Source of the DNA: Agromyces seonyuensis
GTDB taxonomy: Bacteria; Actinomycetota; Actinomycetes; Actinomycetales; Microbacteriaceae
NCBI RefSeq assembly: GCF_009789225.1
Contig: NZ_WSTA01000021.1
Span: forward strand, 1-51,366
Direction: 5' to 3'
DNA: 51,366 nt
The notes beneath the pieces are model-generated. The model searched no databases and was not told the DNA's origin. It was given only the letters and a program-made list of their open reading frames with translations. The position numbers were made by a program, and so were the translations under genes. This document shows positions 31,087 to 39,351 of this stretch, piece after piece; positions within the stretch are counted from its first letter, which is position 1; every line of letters starts with the position of its first letter.

Positions 31087-32373
31087 TCAGCCGGCCGGTT
31101 CGGGGAGCGGGCACTTCGCGTAGGAGTTGAGGTGCGCCTTGGTCTGGTCGAGGGCGAACGGCAGGCCGACCGCCGGCGCCGTCCGCCCTTCGGCGGGCGC
31201 CGCCTTCGAGGCGAGCGAGACGAGCGCGAACGCGAGCTCGCGCACGAACTTCGGACCGGAGGTCGCATTGTTGAGCGTGACGACGACCGTGAGGCCGGAC
31301 TCCGGGTCGCTGTAGGCGGCGGTGAGCGTGCCGAGCTGCTCCCCCGTCGTGCCGCGCAGCGGCCCGTAGGTCTCCGCGCCGATCGCGTACTGCTGCCAGC
31401 CGACGTCGCCCATCGACACCGTCGTCGCCCACTGCGCTGCGGCCGACTCGTCGGAGAGCAGGGAGGACTGCGCGAACACCTGGGTCATGACGCGGAGGTC
31501 GTCGAGGTCGGTGATCGCCCCGCTCGCGGCACCCCCGATCGTCGGCGACTGCGAGCGCAGGTCGGTGACGACGGCGCAGTCGCCGCCAGGAGTGGCGTAG
31601 CCGCCGAGCACCCCGGCGGGCTCGAGTTCGTCGTCGCCCGGCAAGCGCGTGGCCTCGAGTTCGAGCGGCTCGAACACCCACTCGTCGGCGAGCGTCGACC
31701 AGCTCTTGCCCGTGGACTCCTGGAGCGCGAGCGCGACGAGCAGGATCGCGGCCCGGGAGTAGCTCCACCGTGCACCCGGCTCGCCCGTGCGCGACGACGC
31801 GAGCGCGTCGGAGACGAGCTCGACGTTCGACCAGCGCCGCTCCGGGTTGCCGAGGAAGTTGCCCTTCAGATCGGCGTAGTAGTCCTGCAGGCCCGACGTG
31901 CCCTGGCAGAGCTGCCCGAGCGTGATGTCGCCGACGTTCGGCAGCCCCGAGACCACCTCCGCGACGGGCTCGTCGAGCGCGAGGATGTCGTCGTCGACGG
32001 CCTTCATCAGCATCGTGCAGGTGATGAGGCCCGTCGCGGTCGTCGCGCGGAATCCCATGTCGGGCGTGACCGGCGCGGCGCCCTCGTCGAAGCTCACGGT
32101 GCCGCTCGCCGACTTCCATTCGCCGGCCCAGGGCACCCAGACGCCGGCGATCCCCCCGCTCGAGCCGCTCAGTCGCACCCCTGCGTCGAGCAGCCCCTGG
32201 AGCTGGTCGGGCAGGTCGCCGGCGAACCGGCCCTGCACCTGGTCGTAACGCGCGTCCACGTCCTTCGGCGGCGGCCCGAACGTGCAGCCCACGAGGACGA
32301 GTGAGATGAGTGCGGCGACGAGGACGACGAAACCGCCGCCCGCGCGCGCGCCGCCCCCCAGGCGGTCCGCCAC
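31087..32373 (-). CDS. Beta-lactamase-fold lipoprotein lacking the catalytic motifs
   Basis: 428 residues. A lipobox LVGC places the lipidated Cys at residue 30, so the protein is tethered outside the membrane. The body follows the class C beta-lactamase/DD-peptidase outline (DDDILALDEPVAEVVSGLP, ITLGQLCQGTSGLQDYY, GARWSYSRAAILLVALALQE). The catalytic SxxK region reads ATTATGLI with neither Ser nor Lys, YxN is YSR, and the KTG-equivalent is degenerate. It is probably a non-enzymatic binding protein. GTG start at 32373 with GAGGGGGG upstream. Confidence 0.87.
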   Translation of the reverse strand: MADRLGGGARAGGGFVVLVAALISLVLVGCTFGPPPKDVDARYDQVQGRFAGDLPDQLQGLLDAGVRLSGSSGGIAGVWVPWAGEWKSASGTVSFDEGAAPVTPDMGFRATTATGLITCTMLMKAVDDDILALDEPVAEVVSGLPNVGDITLGQLCQGTSGLQDYYADLKGNFLGNPERRWSNVELVSDALASSRTGEPGARWSYSRAAILLVALALQESTGKSWSTLADEWVFEPLELEATRLPGDDELEPAGVLGGYATPGGDCAVVTDLRSQSPTIGGAASGAITDLDDLRVMTQVFAQSSLLSDESAAAQWATTVSMGDVGWQQYAIGAETYGPLRGTTGEQLGTLTAAYSDPESGLTVVVTLNNATSGPKFVRELAFALVSLASKAAPAEGRTAPAVGLPFALDQTKAHLNSYAKCPLPEPAG

Positions 32374-32467
32374 GAAGCCCCCCTCGCTGATCGCGTGCGT
32401 TGTCCTGCGAGTGTAACCCGCAGAACCGGCGTGTCCAGGAGGCGCCGCCAGGACCGACCGGGACGGC

Positions 32468-33775
32468 TCAGCGGGGCGCGATCTCCCGCTCGGCGCCGGC
32501 CATGAACCGCTCGACGTGCTCGTCGACGATGATGTCGCTCGGCCGCATCGGGCGTGCGAGATAGAGCCCGCCCAGACTCGTCAACCGGGAGAGCGCGACG
32601 TAGGTCTGGCCGGGGCTGAAGACCCGGGCGCCGAGGTCGATGACGGCCGTGTCATAGCTCGCGCCCTGCGCCTTGTGGATCGTGACCGCCCAGGCGAGCC
32701 GCAGCGGGAACTGGATGAATTCGGCGACGATCTCCTTCTCGAGCTTCTTGGCGCCCGGGTCCCAGCGGTACTTGTACTGCTCCCAGGTGGCCGGCTCGAC
32801 CTCGTGGATCTCGCCGTCGACGTCGACGAGCACCTCGCGCTTGAGCTTCACCACGGTGCCGATCGTGCCGTTGACCCAGCGCGGGCCCTCGCCCGTCACC
32901 GCGACGTCGTTGCGCAGGAACATGACCTGCGCGCCGACCTTCAGCTCGAGCCGTTCGTCGGCCGGGTACGAGCGGCCGATGAAGTCGCCGTTGACTTCGG
33001 CTTCGTTGGATTTGGAGAGGCCGGGGAGCCGGGCGAGTCGCGCCGCGTTGATGCGGTTGACGGCGTCGTTGCGCGTCGCGAGCGTGATCGCGCCGTCCTC
33101 GGGGATCGGGCGCCGCGCGCCGATGCCGTTGAGGATGCCGCCGATCTCCGCGTCGACCTGGCCGTGGCGCACCGCGTTGAGGATGTGCTTGAACTGCTCG
33201 TCGGACTGGCGGTGGATCTCGCCGAGCTCGAAGATCCGCAGGGACGCCTCGTTCCACACCTTCGCGTCGAAGAACCACATCGAGCGGTAGGTGTCGGTGT
33301 AGTAGGCGCGCTCGTGCGGGTCGCGCGGCGGCACGGGGGCGAGCTGGTACGGGTCGCCGAACAGCACCACCTGCACGCCGCCGAACGGGATGTCGGGCTT
33401 CTGGCGGGCCTGCCGCAGTGCGCGGTCCATGGCATCCATGAGATCGGCGCTCACCATCGAGACCTCGTCGACGACGAGGGTGTCCATCGCGTTCAGCAGC
33501 TTGCGGGTCGCGTCGTTCTGCTCGAGCACGTGGTCGGCGATGACCCCGATCGGCAGTCGGAAGAGCGAGTGGATCGTCTGGCCGCCGACGTTCAGGGCGG
33601 CGACGCCGGTCGGTGCGCAGATGACGATCTGCTTGGCCGTGTTCCAGTTCAGGTGGTTCAGCAGGGTCGACTTGCCCGTACCGGCGCGGCCCGTGACGAA
33701 CACGTGCTCCCGGGTGCGTTCGATCGCGTCGAACACCGCCTGCTGCTCGCGACTGAGCGCCACCGATCCCGACAC
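32468..33775 (-). CDS. PIF1-like / RecD-type superfamily 1 DNA helicase
   Basis: About 435 residues. Walker A GRAGTGKST lies at residues 29-37 from the chosen start, then ICAPTGVAALNVGG, Walker B LVVDEVSM, motif III FGDPYQLAPVPP, EIHRQSDEQF, and the UvrD-like C-terminal motifs AVTIHKAQGASYDT and YVALSRLTSLGG. PIF1-type helicases unwind DNA 5'-3' and resolve G-quadruplexes or R-loops. I start at GTG 33775, since TACAGT stands seven bases upstream; GTG at 33784 and 33763 are alternatives. Divergent from the membrane-protein gene at 33815. Confidence 0.92.
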   Translation of the reverse strand: MSGSVALSREQQAVFDAIERTREHVFVTGRAGTGKSTLLNHLNWNTAKQIVICAPTGVAALNVGGQTIHSLFRLPIGVIADHVLEQNDATRKLLNAMDTLVVDEVSMVSADLMDAMDRALRQARQKPDIPFGGVQVVLFGDPYQLAPVPPRDPHERAYYTDTYRSMWFFDAKVWNEASLRIFELGEIHRQSDEQFKHILNAVRHGQVDAEIGGILNGIGARRPIPEDGAITLATRNDAVNRINAARLARLPGLSKSNEAEVNGDFIGRSYPADERLELKVGAQVMFLRNDVAVTGEGPRWVNGTIGTVVKLKREVLVDVDGEIHEVEPATWEQYKYRWDPGAKKLEKEIVAEFIQFPLRLAWAVTIHKAQGASYDTAVIDLGARVFSPGQTYVALSRLTSLGGLYLARPMRPSDIIVDEHVERFMAGAEREIAPR

Positions 33776-33782
33776 GGAAGCC

Positions 33783-33788
33783 ACTGTA
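33783..33788 (-). promoter_or_regulatory. -10 box TACAGT, leaderless promoter of the helicase gene
   Basis: Minus-strand TACAGT ends seven bases before the GTG at 33775. It is 14 bp from the opposing -10 box, so the two promoters overlap. Confidence 0.5.
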
Positions 33789-33802
33789 ACCGGCTGGATC
33801 CG

Positions 33803-33808
33803 TACACT
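33803..33808 (+). promoter_or_regulatory. -10 box TACACT, leaderless promoter of the 33815 gene
   Basis: TACACT ends six bases before the GTG at 33815. Its -35 region would coincide with the helicase -10 box. Confidence 0.5.
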
Positions 33809-33814
33809 GGCCGG

Positions 33815-34861
33815 GTGGGGACGAGGGAACGGACGAGAACGCGGCGCGCGCCCGCGATCATCGGCTGGGCCCTCCTCGCGGCGCTCCTCGTCGGCGCGTT
33901 CTTCGCCTCGTTCTGGGCGCTCAACCGCACGGTCTACGGCGCCGGCCAGTTCGTCGACCGCTACCTCTCCGCCATCGCCCGCGACGACATCGCGGCCGCG
34001 GTCGCGACGCCCGGCGTCGACGTCACGACGTCGCAACTCGAGGCCCTCGGCGTGCCCGCCGACACCTCCCGCGCGATGCTGCGTTCCGGCGTGGTCGCCG
34101 AGGCGCCCGAGGACGTCGAGATCGTCGACGACGTCGCGAACGACGACGGCACCCACACGGTGTCGGTCTCGTACCGCATCGGCGACAGCATCCTCGAGAA
34201 CTCCTTCCTCGTGCAGCCCATCGACCCCCTCTACGGCGTGCTGCACCGCTGGGCGTTCGCGGTCAGCCCGCTCGCGGTCGTCCAGGTCGACGTGCAGCAC
34301 GGCTACTCCTTCGAGGTCGGCGACCTCACGCTCGACGCCCGCGCGGCGAAGACGGGTGAGGACCTCGCGGCGTTCACGCAGAGCGCCCCGTACCTCGTCG
34401 TCGCCCCCGCCGGCTACGTCTTCGAGTCGTCCACGACGCTCGTCTCCGCGAACGACGAGGAGTACACCGCGGAGCCCGCGACGAAGGGGGCGGTCGCCCT
34501 CGACCTGCAGCCGACCCCCGAGTTCGTCGATCGCGTGCAGGAGCAGGTCGAGGCGTACCTCGTCGACGAGTGCACCTCGCAGCAGGTGCTCCAACCCACC
34601 GGATGCCCGTTCGGCGCACAGATCGACGACCGCGTCATCGGCGATCCGACGTGGACCATCGCCTCCATGCCCACGGTCACCCTCACTGCCGGGGAGGATG
34701 CCTTCGTGATGCCGCCGACCGAGGGGGTCGCGCATCTCTCGGTGCTCGTGCAGTCGCTCTTCGACGGCACCACCGAGCAGCAGGAGTCCGACCACCCGTT
34801 CGATCTCGCGCTGAGTGCGACGATCAACGCCGACGGCGGCATCGAGGTGCAGCTGCAGTGA
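33815..34861 (+). CDS. Single-pass membrane-anchored protein, unknown function (348 aa)
   Basis: A basic cytosolic start (GTRERTRTRR) precedes one membrane helix (IIGWALLAALLVGAFFASFWAL). An extracellular region of about 310 residues follows, acidic and beta-rich, including a repeat-like VSVSYRIGDSILENSFLVQP and FEVGDLTLDARAAKTGEDL. I recognise no named domain. Two Cys (DECTSQQ, TGCPFG) could form a disulfide. The leaderless GTG start shares a bidirectional promoter region with the helicase gene. Confidence 0.82.
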   Translation: MGTRERTRTRRAPAIIGWALLAALLVGAFFASFWALNRTVYGAGQFVDRYLSAIARDDIAAAVATPGVDVTTSQLEALGVPADTSRAMLRSGVVAEAPEDVEIVDDVANDDGTHTVSVSYRIGDSILENSFLVQPIDPLYGVLHRWAFAVSPLAVVQVDVQHGYSFEVGDLTLDARAAKTGEDLAAFTQSAPYLVVAPAGYVFESSTTLVSANDEEYTAEPATKGAVALDLQPTPEFVDRVQEQVEAYLVDECTSQQVLQPTGCPFGAQIDDRVIGDPTWTIASMPTVTLTAGEDAFVMPPTEGVAHLSVLVQSLFDGTTEQQESDHPFDLALSATINADGGIEVQLQ

Positions 34862-34880
34862 GGCTCCGGCTGCGGCGGCG

Positions 34881-36878
34881 TCAGTCCCCGCGGCGCGCGT
34901 CGCGCTCGGCCACGGCGGCCAGCTGCGCGTTGTAGGCCTCGAGCTCGGCCTCGCCGGTGCGGTCGGCGTGCCGGTCGCGGCGCTTCGTCTCCTTCTCGTC
35001 GGCCCGCGACCACTGGATCGCGACCGTGATCGCGAGCGCCAGGGTGGGGATCTCGCCGATCGACCAGGCGATGCCGCCGCCGAGCTGCTGGTCGACGAGG
35101 GCATCCGTGCCCCACCCCATCGCGCCGTACCAGTCGGCGAGCAGCAGGCCCTCCGCCATCATGATCGCGAGGCCGAAGAAAGCGTGCGCCGCCATCGTGA
35201 TGAGCAGGAGCAGCAGCCGGAACGGGTAGGGCAGCCGGTAGGGCACCGGGTCGATGCCGATGAGCGACTGCACGAAGAGGTACCCCGAGATGAGGAAGTG
35301 CACGATCATCCACTCGTGGCCGATGTGGTCGACCATCGTCCAGCGGAAGAGCGGCGTGTAGTAGAAGACCCAGAGCGAGCCGACGAAGACGACGGCTGCG
35401 ACGATCGGGTTCGCCACCACCTGGGCGAACTTCGTGTGCACCGCCCACAGGATCCATTCGCGGCCGCCCCGCGAACCGTCGTCGCGTTTGCGGATGGCCC
35501 GCGCCGCGAGCGTCACGGGCGCACCCGGCACGAGGAGCACCGGCACCGCCATCGTGAGCGCCATGTGCGCGCCCATGTGCGCGGAGAAGAGGACGTCCTG
35601 ATAGACGTTGACGCCGCCGCCCGTGATGTAGACGAGGAGCAGGAGGCCTGCGACCCAGAGCACCGTGCGGTAGATCGGCCACTTGTCGCCGCGCCGGCGG
35701 AGGCGGATGACGCCCGCGACGTAGAAGAAGATGCCGAAACCGGCCGCGAGCAGCCAGATGAGGTCGAGGTCCCACTCGGTGAAGTAGCGGTACCAGTCCG
35801 GCCACGGGGGGAGCGGGGAGCCGGTGAGGATCTCGGCGGGCGTCGTCGTCGCAGCGATCGTGTCGTCGGACACGGGGCTCGCGGTGCGACCGAGGGCCGC
35901 CGCGAGGCCGGACGCGATGCCCATGAACGCGAGCTCGGCGACGATGATCGTCCAGAACGTGCCGAGGCCGGATGCCCGTTTCGCCGGGTCCGCGGCGACA
36001 CGGTCGAGGCGCCGGATGAGCCGCGTGCGCCAGAGCGCGCCGAAGAGCCCGAGCGAGACGAGGGCGAGCACCTTGCCGATGACGATGATCCCGTAGTCGG
36101 TGCCGAGCCGATCCCACGCGCCGACGTTGATCGCGGCGCTCGCGTACCCCGAGATCGCGACGACCACGAAGCAGACGATCGCGACGGACGAGTAGCGGGC
36201 CATGACGACGGCGAGGCGCCGGGCATCCAGTTGCCGCTGCAGGATGACGATGGTGACGAGCCCGCCGAGCCAGACGGCCGCGAACACGATGTGCAGGCCG
36301 AGGGCGGCGATCGCCGCGTTGTGGCTGCCTGCGGAGGCGGCGTGGCCCTGCTGCACCATCGGGACGAGGGTCGCGACGGCGAGGACGCCGAGGAAGAGCA
36401 CCGCGACCTGGTTGCGCACCGCGAACGCGAGCACCGTCACGGCGGCGGCGCCGAGCGTGACGAGCAGCCACGCGCGGCCGAGCTCGATCTCGGTGAGGAA
36501 GACGCCGAGCGAGGAGCCGAAGGTCGAGTCGAACGTGACGGTCTTGCCCGTCACGAGCAGGAAGTTCAAGAAGCCGACCGAGGCCGCGCTCACTGTGAGG
36601 AGTCCGGCGGAGCCGGCGGCGACGTCGAGCGCCAGGCCGTACTCCCGCTCCTTCTTCGGGCTGAGTGCGAAGACCGCGAGGAGGATCGCCCCGAGCATGC
36701 CCGCGGCGCCGAGATTGACGCCGAGCTTCGCGACCGGGAGTCCCCAGCGCACGACGGGGCCCGGGTCCTGCAAGGGGAGCGGTGCCGCGCCGCCGCCGAA
36801 CACCAGTCCGCCGACGAGGACGGCGAGGGCGACGAGGGCGAGCAGGGCAGGGCCGAGCACACGGACGGATCGGGGCAC
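34881..36878 (-). CDS. CopD-CtaG fusion: copper-linked cytochrome oxidase assembly membrane protein
   Basis: 665 residues with about 15 membrane helices. The N-terminal half has the CopD domain (GSHNAAIAALGLHIVFAAVWLGG). The C-terminal half is CtaG/caa3-type (QDVLFSAHMGAHMALTMAVP, DHIGHEWMIVHFLISGYLF, TMAAHAFFGLAIMM) with conserved His/Met residues suited to copper. Such fusions occur in Actinobacteria and serve copper delivery to heme-copper oxidase. The charged tail ends RRGD. Leaderless GTG start at 36878. It converges on the membrane-anchored protein gene with a 19-bp gap. Confidence 0.92.
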   Translation of the reverse strand: MPRSVRVLGPALLALVALAVLVGGLVFGGGAAPLPLQDPGPVVRWGLPVAKLGVNLGAAGMLGAILLAVFALSPKKEREYGLALDVAAGSAGLLTVSAASVGFLNFLLVTGKTVTFDSTFGSSLGVFLTEIELGRAWLLVTLGAAAVTVLAFAVRNQVAVLFLGVLAVATLVPMVQQGHAASAGSHNAAIAALGLHIVFAAVWLGGLVTIVILQRQLDARRLAVVMARYSSVAIVCFVVVAISGYASAAINVGAWDRLGTDYGIIVIGKVLALVSLGLFGALWRTRLIRRLDRVAADPAKRASGLGTFWTIIVAELAFMGIASGLAAALGRTASPVSDDTIAATTTPAEILTGSPLPPWPDWYRYFTEWDLDLIWLLAAGFGIFFYVAGVIRLRRRGDKWPIYRTVLWVAGLLLLVYITGGGVNVYQDVLFSAHMGAHMALTMAVPVLLVPGAPVTLAARAIRKRDDGSRGGREWILWAVHTKFAQVVANPIVAAVVFVGSLWVFYYTPLFRWTMVDHIGHEWMIVHFLISGYLFVQSLIGIDPVPYRLPYPFRLLLLLITMAAHAFFGLAIMMAEGLLLADWYGAMGWGTDALVDQQLGGGIAWSIGEIPTLALAITVAIQWSRADEKETKRRDRHADRTGEAELEAYNAQLAAVAERDARRGD

Positions 36879-36884
36879 CGGCCA

Positions 36885-36890
36885 AGCCTA
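36885..36890 (-). promoter_or_regulatory. -10 box TAGGCT, leaderless promoter of the CopD-CtaG gene
   Basis: Minus-strand TAGGCT ends six bases before the GTG at 36878. Confidence 0.5.
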
Positions 36891-36983
36891 TGCGCCCGCA
36901 GCCTGCGTGTTCCCTGGCCGAGCGGTCGTACCGGGTTTCCGTCGGTCGAGTCGGCGCCCCTCGAGGTCGACCGTGCGGACCGT

Positions 36984-37143
36984 TGGTCGAGTGGCGACGA
37001 AGGAGCGTAACGAGAGCACCGCGACGTCAGCTCATCGGGTCTCGATACGCTTCGCTACTCGACCAGCGGGTGAGACGCGAAGCGTAGCGAGAGCACCGCG
37101 ACGCCGGCTCATCAGGTCTCGATACGCTTCGCTACTCGACCAG
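36984..37143. repeat. Two tandem copies of the GGTCGAG...CTCGACC intergenic repeat
   Basis: Two units share GAGAGCACCGCGACG, then GGTCTCGATACGCTTCGC and TACTCGACCAGC. Each can fold as a long stem through its inverted ends (GGTCGAGTNGCGA against TCGCTACTCGACC). Lies between the HU and CopD-CtaG genes. Confidence 0.88.
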
Positions 37144-37156
37144 CAGTGGACGCGGA

Positions 37157-37190
37157 ACGGGGCGCCCGGACCGCAGTCCGAGCGCCCCGT
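37157..37190 (-). terminator. Terminator hairpin after the HU gene
   Basis: ACGGGGCGC pairs with GCGCCCCGT around an inner CGGAC/GTCCG stem, 16 bases after the HU stop codon on the minus strand. T tract weak. Confidence 0.6.
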
Positions 37191-37205
37191 CCGGGCGTGG
37201 CGAGA

Positions 37206-37493
37206 TTACTTCGCGGCGGCCTTGAGCTTCGAGCCGGCCGAGACCTTGACCGAGAAACCGGCCGGGATCTCGATGGTCGCGCCGGTCTGCGGGTTGCGAC
37301 CGGTGCGCGCGGCGCGCGACGTGCGCTCGACGGCGAGCCAGCCCGGGATCGAGACCTTCGTGCCCGAGCCGACGGCGTCGGCGAGCTCGGCGAAGAGACC
37401 GCCGAGCACGGCGTCGACGGTGGCCTGGCTCTGACCGGTCGAGGCCGCGATCTTCGCGACGAGCTCGGTCTTGTTCAGCGACTTGTCAGCCAT
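37206..37493 (-). CDS. HU-family DNA-binding protein
   Basis: 95 residues, full-length HU: MADKSLNKTELVAKIAASTG forms the helical dimer core, VSIPGWLAVERTSRAARTGR and NPQTGATIEIPA the DNA-binding arm with the conserved Pro at its tip. No Lys/Pro-rich mycobacterial tail. It compacts the nucleoid as a homodimer. The ATG at 37493 follows GAGGAGGA. Confidence 0.97.
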   Translation of the reverse strand: MADKSLNKTELVAKIAASTGQSQATVDAVLGGLFAELADAVGSGTKVSIPGWLAVERTSRAARTGRNPQTGATIEIPAGFSVKVSAGSKLKAAAK

Positions 37494-37587
37494 TGAGTGT
37501 CCTCCTCGGACCTTTCACTGCTTGTTCAGCAATTCCTTGTTGAGCGGCGCGGGTATTCCGCCCCGCATCCCCCTGGCCGAACGGCCG

Positions 37588-37605
37588 CCTCGAATGTAAC
37601 AGAGA
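37588..37605 (-). promoter_or_regulatory. Probable HU promoter with -10 box TACATT
   Basis: The minus strand reads CTCTGTTACATTCGAGG, with TACATT an excellent -10 box about 105 bases before the HU start codon. It gives a leader of about 100 bases. The -35 element (around GTGTTT) is weak. Confidence 0.45.
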
Positions 37606-37683
37606 TGCGCGGAAACACGCGGATTTCCGGCGTTCCGAGGGCATTCGCCACCGCGTGTCCGCCGCCCGCGAACACCGGCACCC

Positions 37684-37699
37684 GTGTCGGTTCCGACAC
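37684..37699. repeat. Perfect 16-bp palindrome GTGTCGG-TT-CCGACAC... between HU and rpsN
   Basis: GTGTCGGTTCCGACAC has 7-bp arms around TT. It lies upstream of the HU promoter and 17 bases from the rpsN terminator hairpin. It could be an operator or a fold in the read-through transcript. I cannot assign it. Confidence 0.4.
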
Positions 37700-37715
37700 C
37701 GGGCCCGGAAACGGC

Positions 37716-37755
37716 GAAGGGGCGCCGGTCGGAAGAATCCGACCGGCGCCCCTTC
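37716..37755 (-). terminator. Strong terminator of the rpmB-rpmG-rpsN operon
   Basis: A perfect 18-bp stem (GAAGGGGCGCCGGTCGGA and its complement) closes a four-base loop, 16 bases after the rpsN stop codon. Confidence 0.85.
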
Positions 37756-37771
37756 GGACGCTGCTGCGTGC

Positions 37772-38077
37772 TTACCAGCTCGACTTGGTGATGCCGGGCA
37801 GCTCGCCGCGGTGCGCCATGTCGCGGAAGCGGACACGCGAGATGCCGTACTTCGAGAGCACACCGCGGGGGCGGCCGTCGATGGCGTCGCGCGAGCGCAG
37901 GCGGACCGGCGACGCGTTGCGGGGGAGCTTCTGGAGGCCGTTGCGGGCCGCCTCGCGGGACTCGTCGGTCCCGTTGGGGTCAATGAGCGCCTTCTTGAGT
38001 TCGAGGCGCTTGGCCGCGTAGCGGTCGACGATCTCCTGGCGCTGGTTGTTGCGCGCGATCTTGCTCTTCTTAGCCAT
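37772..38077 (-). CDS. rpsN: 30S ribosomal protein S14, zinc-free long form
   Basis: 101 residues: [20 protein letters not shown] at the start, [20 protein letters not shown] and [20 protein letters not shown] at the core, and the ending [11 protein letters not shown]. This is the long S14 without the CxxC...CxxC zinc ribbon; no Cys is present. It is a component of the small-subunit head. Third gene of the operon, 3 bp after rpmG, so co-translated with it. Confidence 0.97.
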   Translation of the reverse strand: MAKKSKIARNNQRQEIVDRYAAKRLELKKALIDPNGTDESREAARNGLQKLPRNASPVRLRSRDAIDGRPRGVLSKYGISRVRFRDMAHRGELPGITKSSW

Positions 38078-38080
38078 GGA

Positions 38081-38248
38081 TCAACGCTCCTCTCGGAAGT
38101 CGACGTGCTTGCGGATCACCGGGTCGTACTTCTTCAGCACGAGTCGGTCGGGGTTGTTGCGGCGGTTCTTCTTCGTCACGTACGTGAAGCCCGTGCCGGC
38201 GGTCGACCGAAGCTTGATGATCGGTCGGATGTCCTGCGCTTTAGCCAT
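38081..38248 (-). CDS. rpmG: 50S ribosomal protein L33, zinc-free form
   Basis: 55 residues: [40 protein letters not shown] and [15 protein letters not shown]. It lacks the four zinc-binding Cys of the other L33 type. Start ATG 38248 overlaps the rpmB stop by one base (TAATG). Confidence 0.96.
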   Translation of the reverse strand: MAKAQDIRPIIKLRSTAGTGFTYVTKKNRRNNPDRLVLKKYDPVIRKHVDFREER

Positions 38249-38484
38249 TAGAGCTTCACCCCACGTGCGAGAAGGTCCTTGACGACGGACTCGATGCCGC
38301 GCGCGTCGATCACCTTGATGCCCTTGGCGGACAGCGTCAGGGTCACGTTACGGCGAAGCGACGGCACGTAGTACGTCTTCTTCTGGATGTTCGGGTCGAA
38401 CCGACGCTTCGTGCGACGGTGCGAGTGCGAGATCGCGTGGCCGAAGCCGGGAACGGCTCCAGTCACCTGGCACACTGCTGCCAT
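38248..38484 (-). CDS. rpmB: 50S ribosomal protein L28, zinc-free form
   Basis: 78 residues: [20 protein letters not shown], the basic [17 protein letters not shown], and [17 protein letters not shown]. Only one Cys is present (CQVTG), where zinc-binding versions have CxxC pairs. First gene of the operon. AGGAGG lies a few bases upstream of the ATG at 38484, and a hairpin (38505-38524) lies just beyond it. Confidence 0.96.
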   Translation of the reverse strand: MAAVCQVTGAVPGFGHAISHSHRRTKRRFDPNIQKKTYYVPSLRRNVTLTLSAKGIKVIDARGIESVVKDLLARGVKL

Positions 38485-38504
38485 TGGTCTTTCCTCCTAG
38501 TACC

Positions 38505-38524
38505 GAGGAGCCGGACGGCTCCTC
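38505..38524 (-). promoter_or_regulatory. Hairpin in the rpmB leader
   Basis: GAGGAGCC and GGCTCCTC form a perfect 8-bp stem just upstream of the rpmB ribosome site. The stem itself contains GAGGAG, so alternative pairing with the anti-SD or with the AGGAGG is conceivable. The likely promoter is TAGGCT at 38634-38639 (minus strand), giving a leader of about 145 bases. Confidence 0.4.
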
Positions 38525-38709
38525 CCAAGATCACTTGTCGGCGGACACGCCCCACCCTCGTCGCTTCGAACGACTCGGCTAGATACGGGGAATGTCCACG
38601 GTCTGGACGGTGGAAGCGCCCAGCCAAAGGGAGAGCCTACCAGAGGCGGCGCTGCGACGAGAATCCCCTCAGGGTTTCACCAGGCCCGCCCGGACGCCGA
38701 TCCGCCCGG

Positions 38710-39339
38710 TCATTCCGCGGCCCGCCGCGAGAGCAGCGCGGCCGCCAGGAAGCACAGCGCGCCGATGAGCGTCCCGAGGTTCGCCCAGAACGCGCTGAGC
38801 AGGGTGTCGGTCGTCGGCACGACGTAGGCGCCGACCGCCGAGACGCCGAACGCGATCGAGCCGAGCAGATTCAGCCAGGTGCCGTGCCACGTGCGGGCAT
38901 CCGGATCCCAGAGCCTCCCCCGGTCCCGCGTGGCCACCACGGCCAGCGCGCTCGCGACGAGGAAGGCGATCGAGCCGACCGCATCCGGCCGCCAGCCCGC
39001 GCCGAGGCGGGTCGGATCGGCGATCGCCGCCGCGAGCGCGACGCCGGTGCTGACGTTGAAGCAAAGGGTGCCGACGAACTGCACGGCCGCGGCGAACCAA
39101 TCGGCACGGTCGGCGGGCTCGGTGCCGGGTCGCGGCGGTCGCCGACCGCTGAGGCTCAGCTGCACGAACCCGGCCGCCGTGAAGAGGATCGAGCCGACGA
39201 AGAACACCCAGCCCGCTCCGACCGGCCCCGCCCACGCGGCGAACCACGGCAGCGCGGCCACGAAGAAGCAGCACGACCCGGTCGCGAAGCCCCAGGCCTC
39301 GCGACGCAGTCGAGTGGTCCGCGCGACGACGCGAGGCAT
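38710..39339 (-). CDS. YrhK-domain-like membrane protein
   Basis: 209 residues, about six hydrophobic helices. Two similar halves are visible: AGWVFFVGSILFTAAGFVQL in the first and WHGTWLNLLGSIAFGVSAVG in the second, each with the W..FxGSxxF outline of YrhK-like proteins. Function unknown. It begins 12 bp after the glutamate decarboxylase gene and is probably in the same transcript, but it does not resemble the GadC antiporter. Confidence 0.83.
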   Translation of the reverse strand: MPRVVARTTRLRREAWGFATGSCCFFVAALPWFAAWAGPVGAGWVFFVGSILFTAAGFVQLSLSGRRPPRPGTEPADRADWFAAAVQFVGTLCFNVSTGVALAAAIADPTRLGAGWRPDAVGSIAFLVASALAVVATRDRGRLWDPDARTWHGTWLNLLGSIAFGVSAVGAYVVPTTDTLLSAFWANLGTLIGALCFLAAALLSRRAAE

Positions 39340-39351
39340 CCGCGCTCCGTC

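Noticed and set aside
34881..36878. CopD-CtaG fusion as a novel architecture
   Set aside because: This fusion is common in Actinobacteria and is treated as an ordinary annotation.
38656..38674. Possible Zur box upstream of rpmB (TGAGGGGATTCTCG on the minus strand)
   Set aside because: One half-site fits but the spacing is one base short and the left AAT is GGG, so it does not match the 15-bp palindrome seen at znuA.
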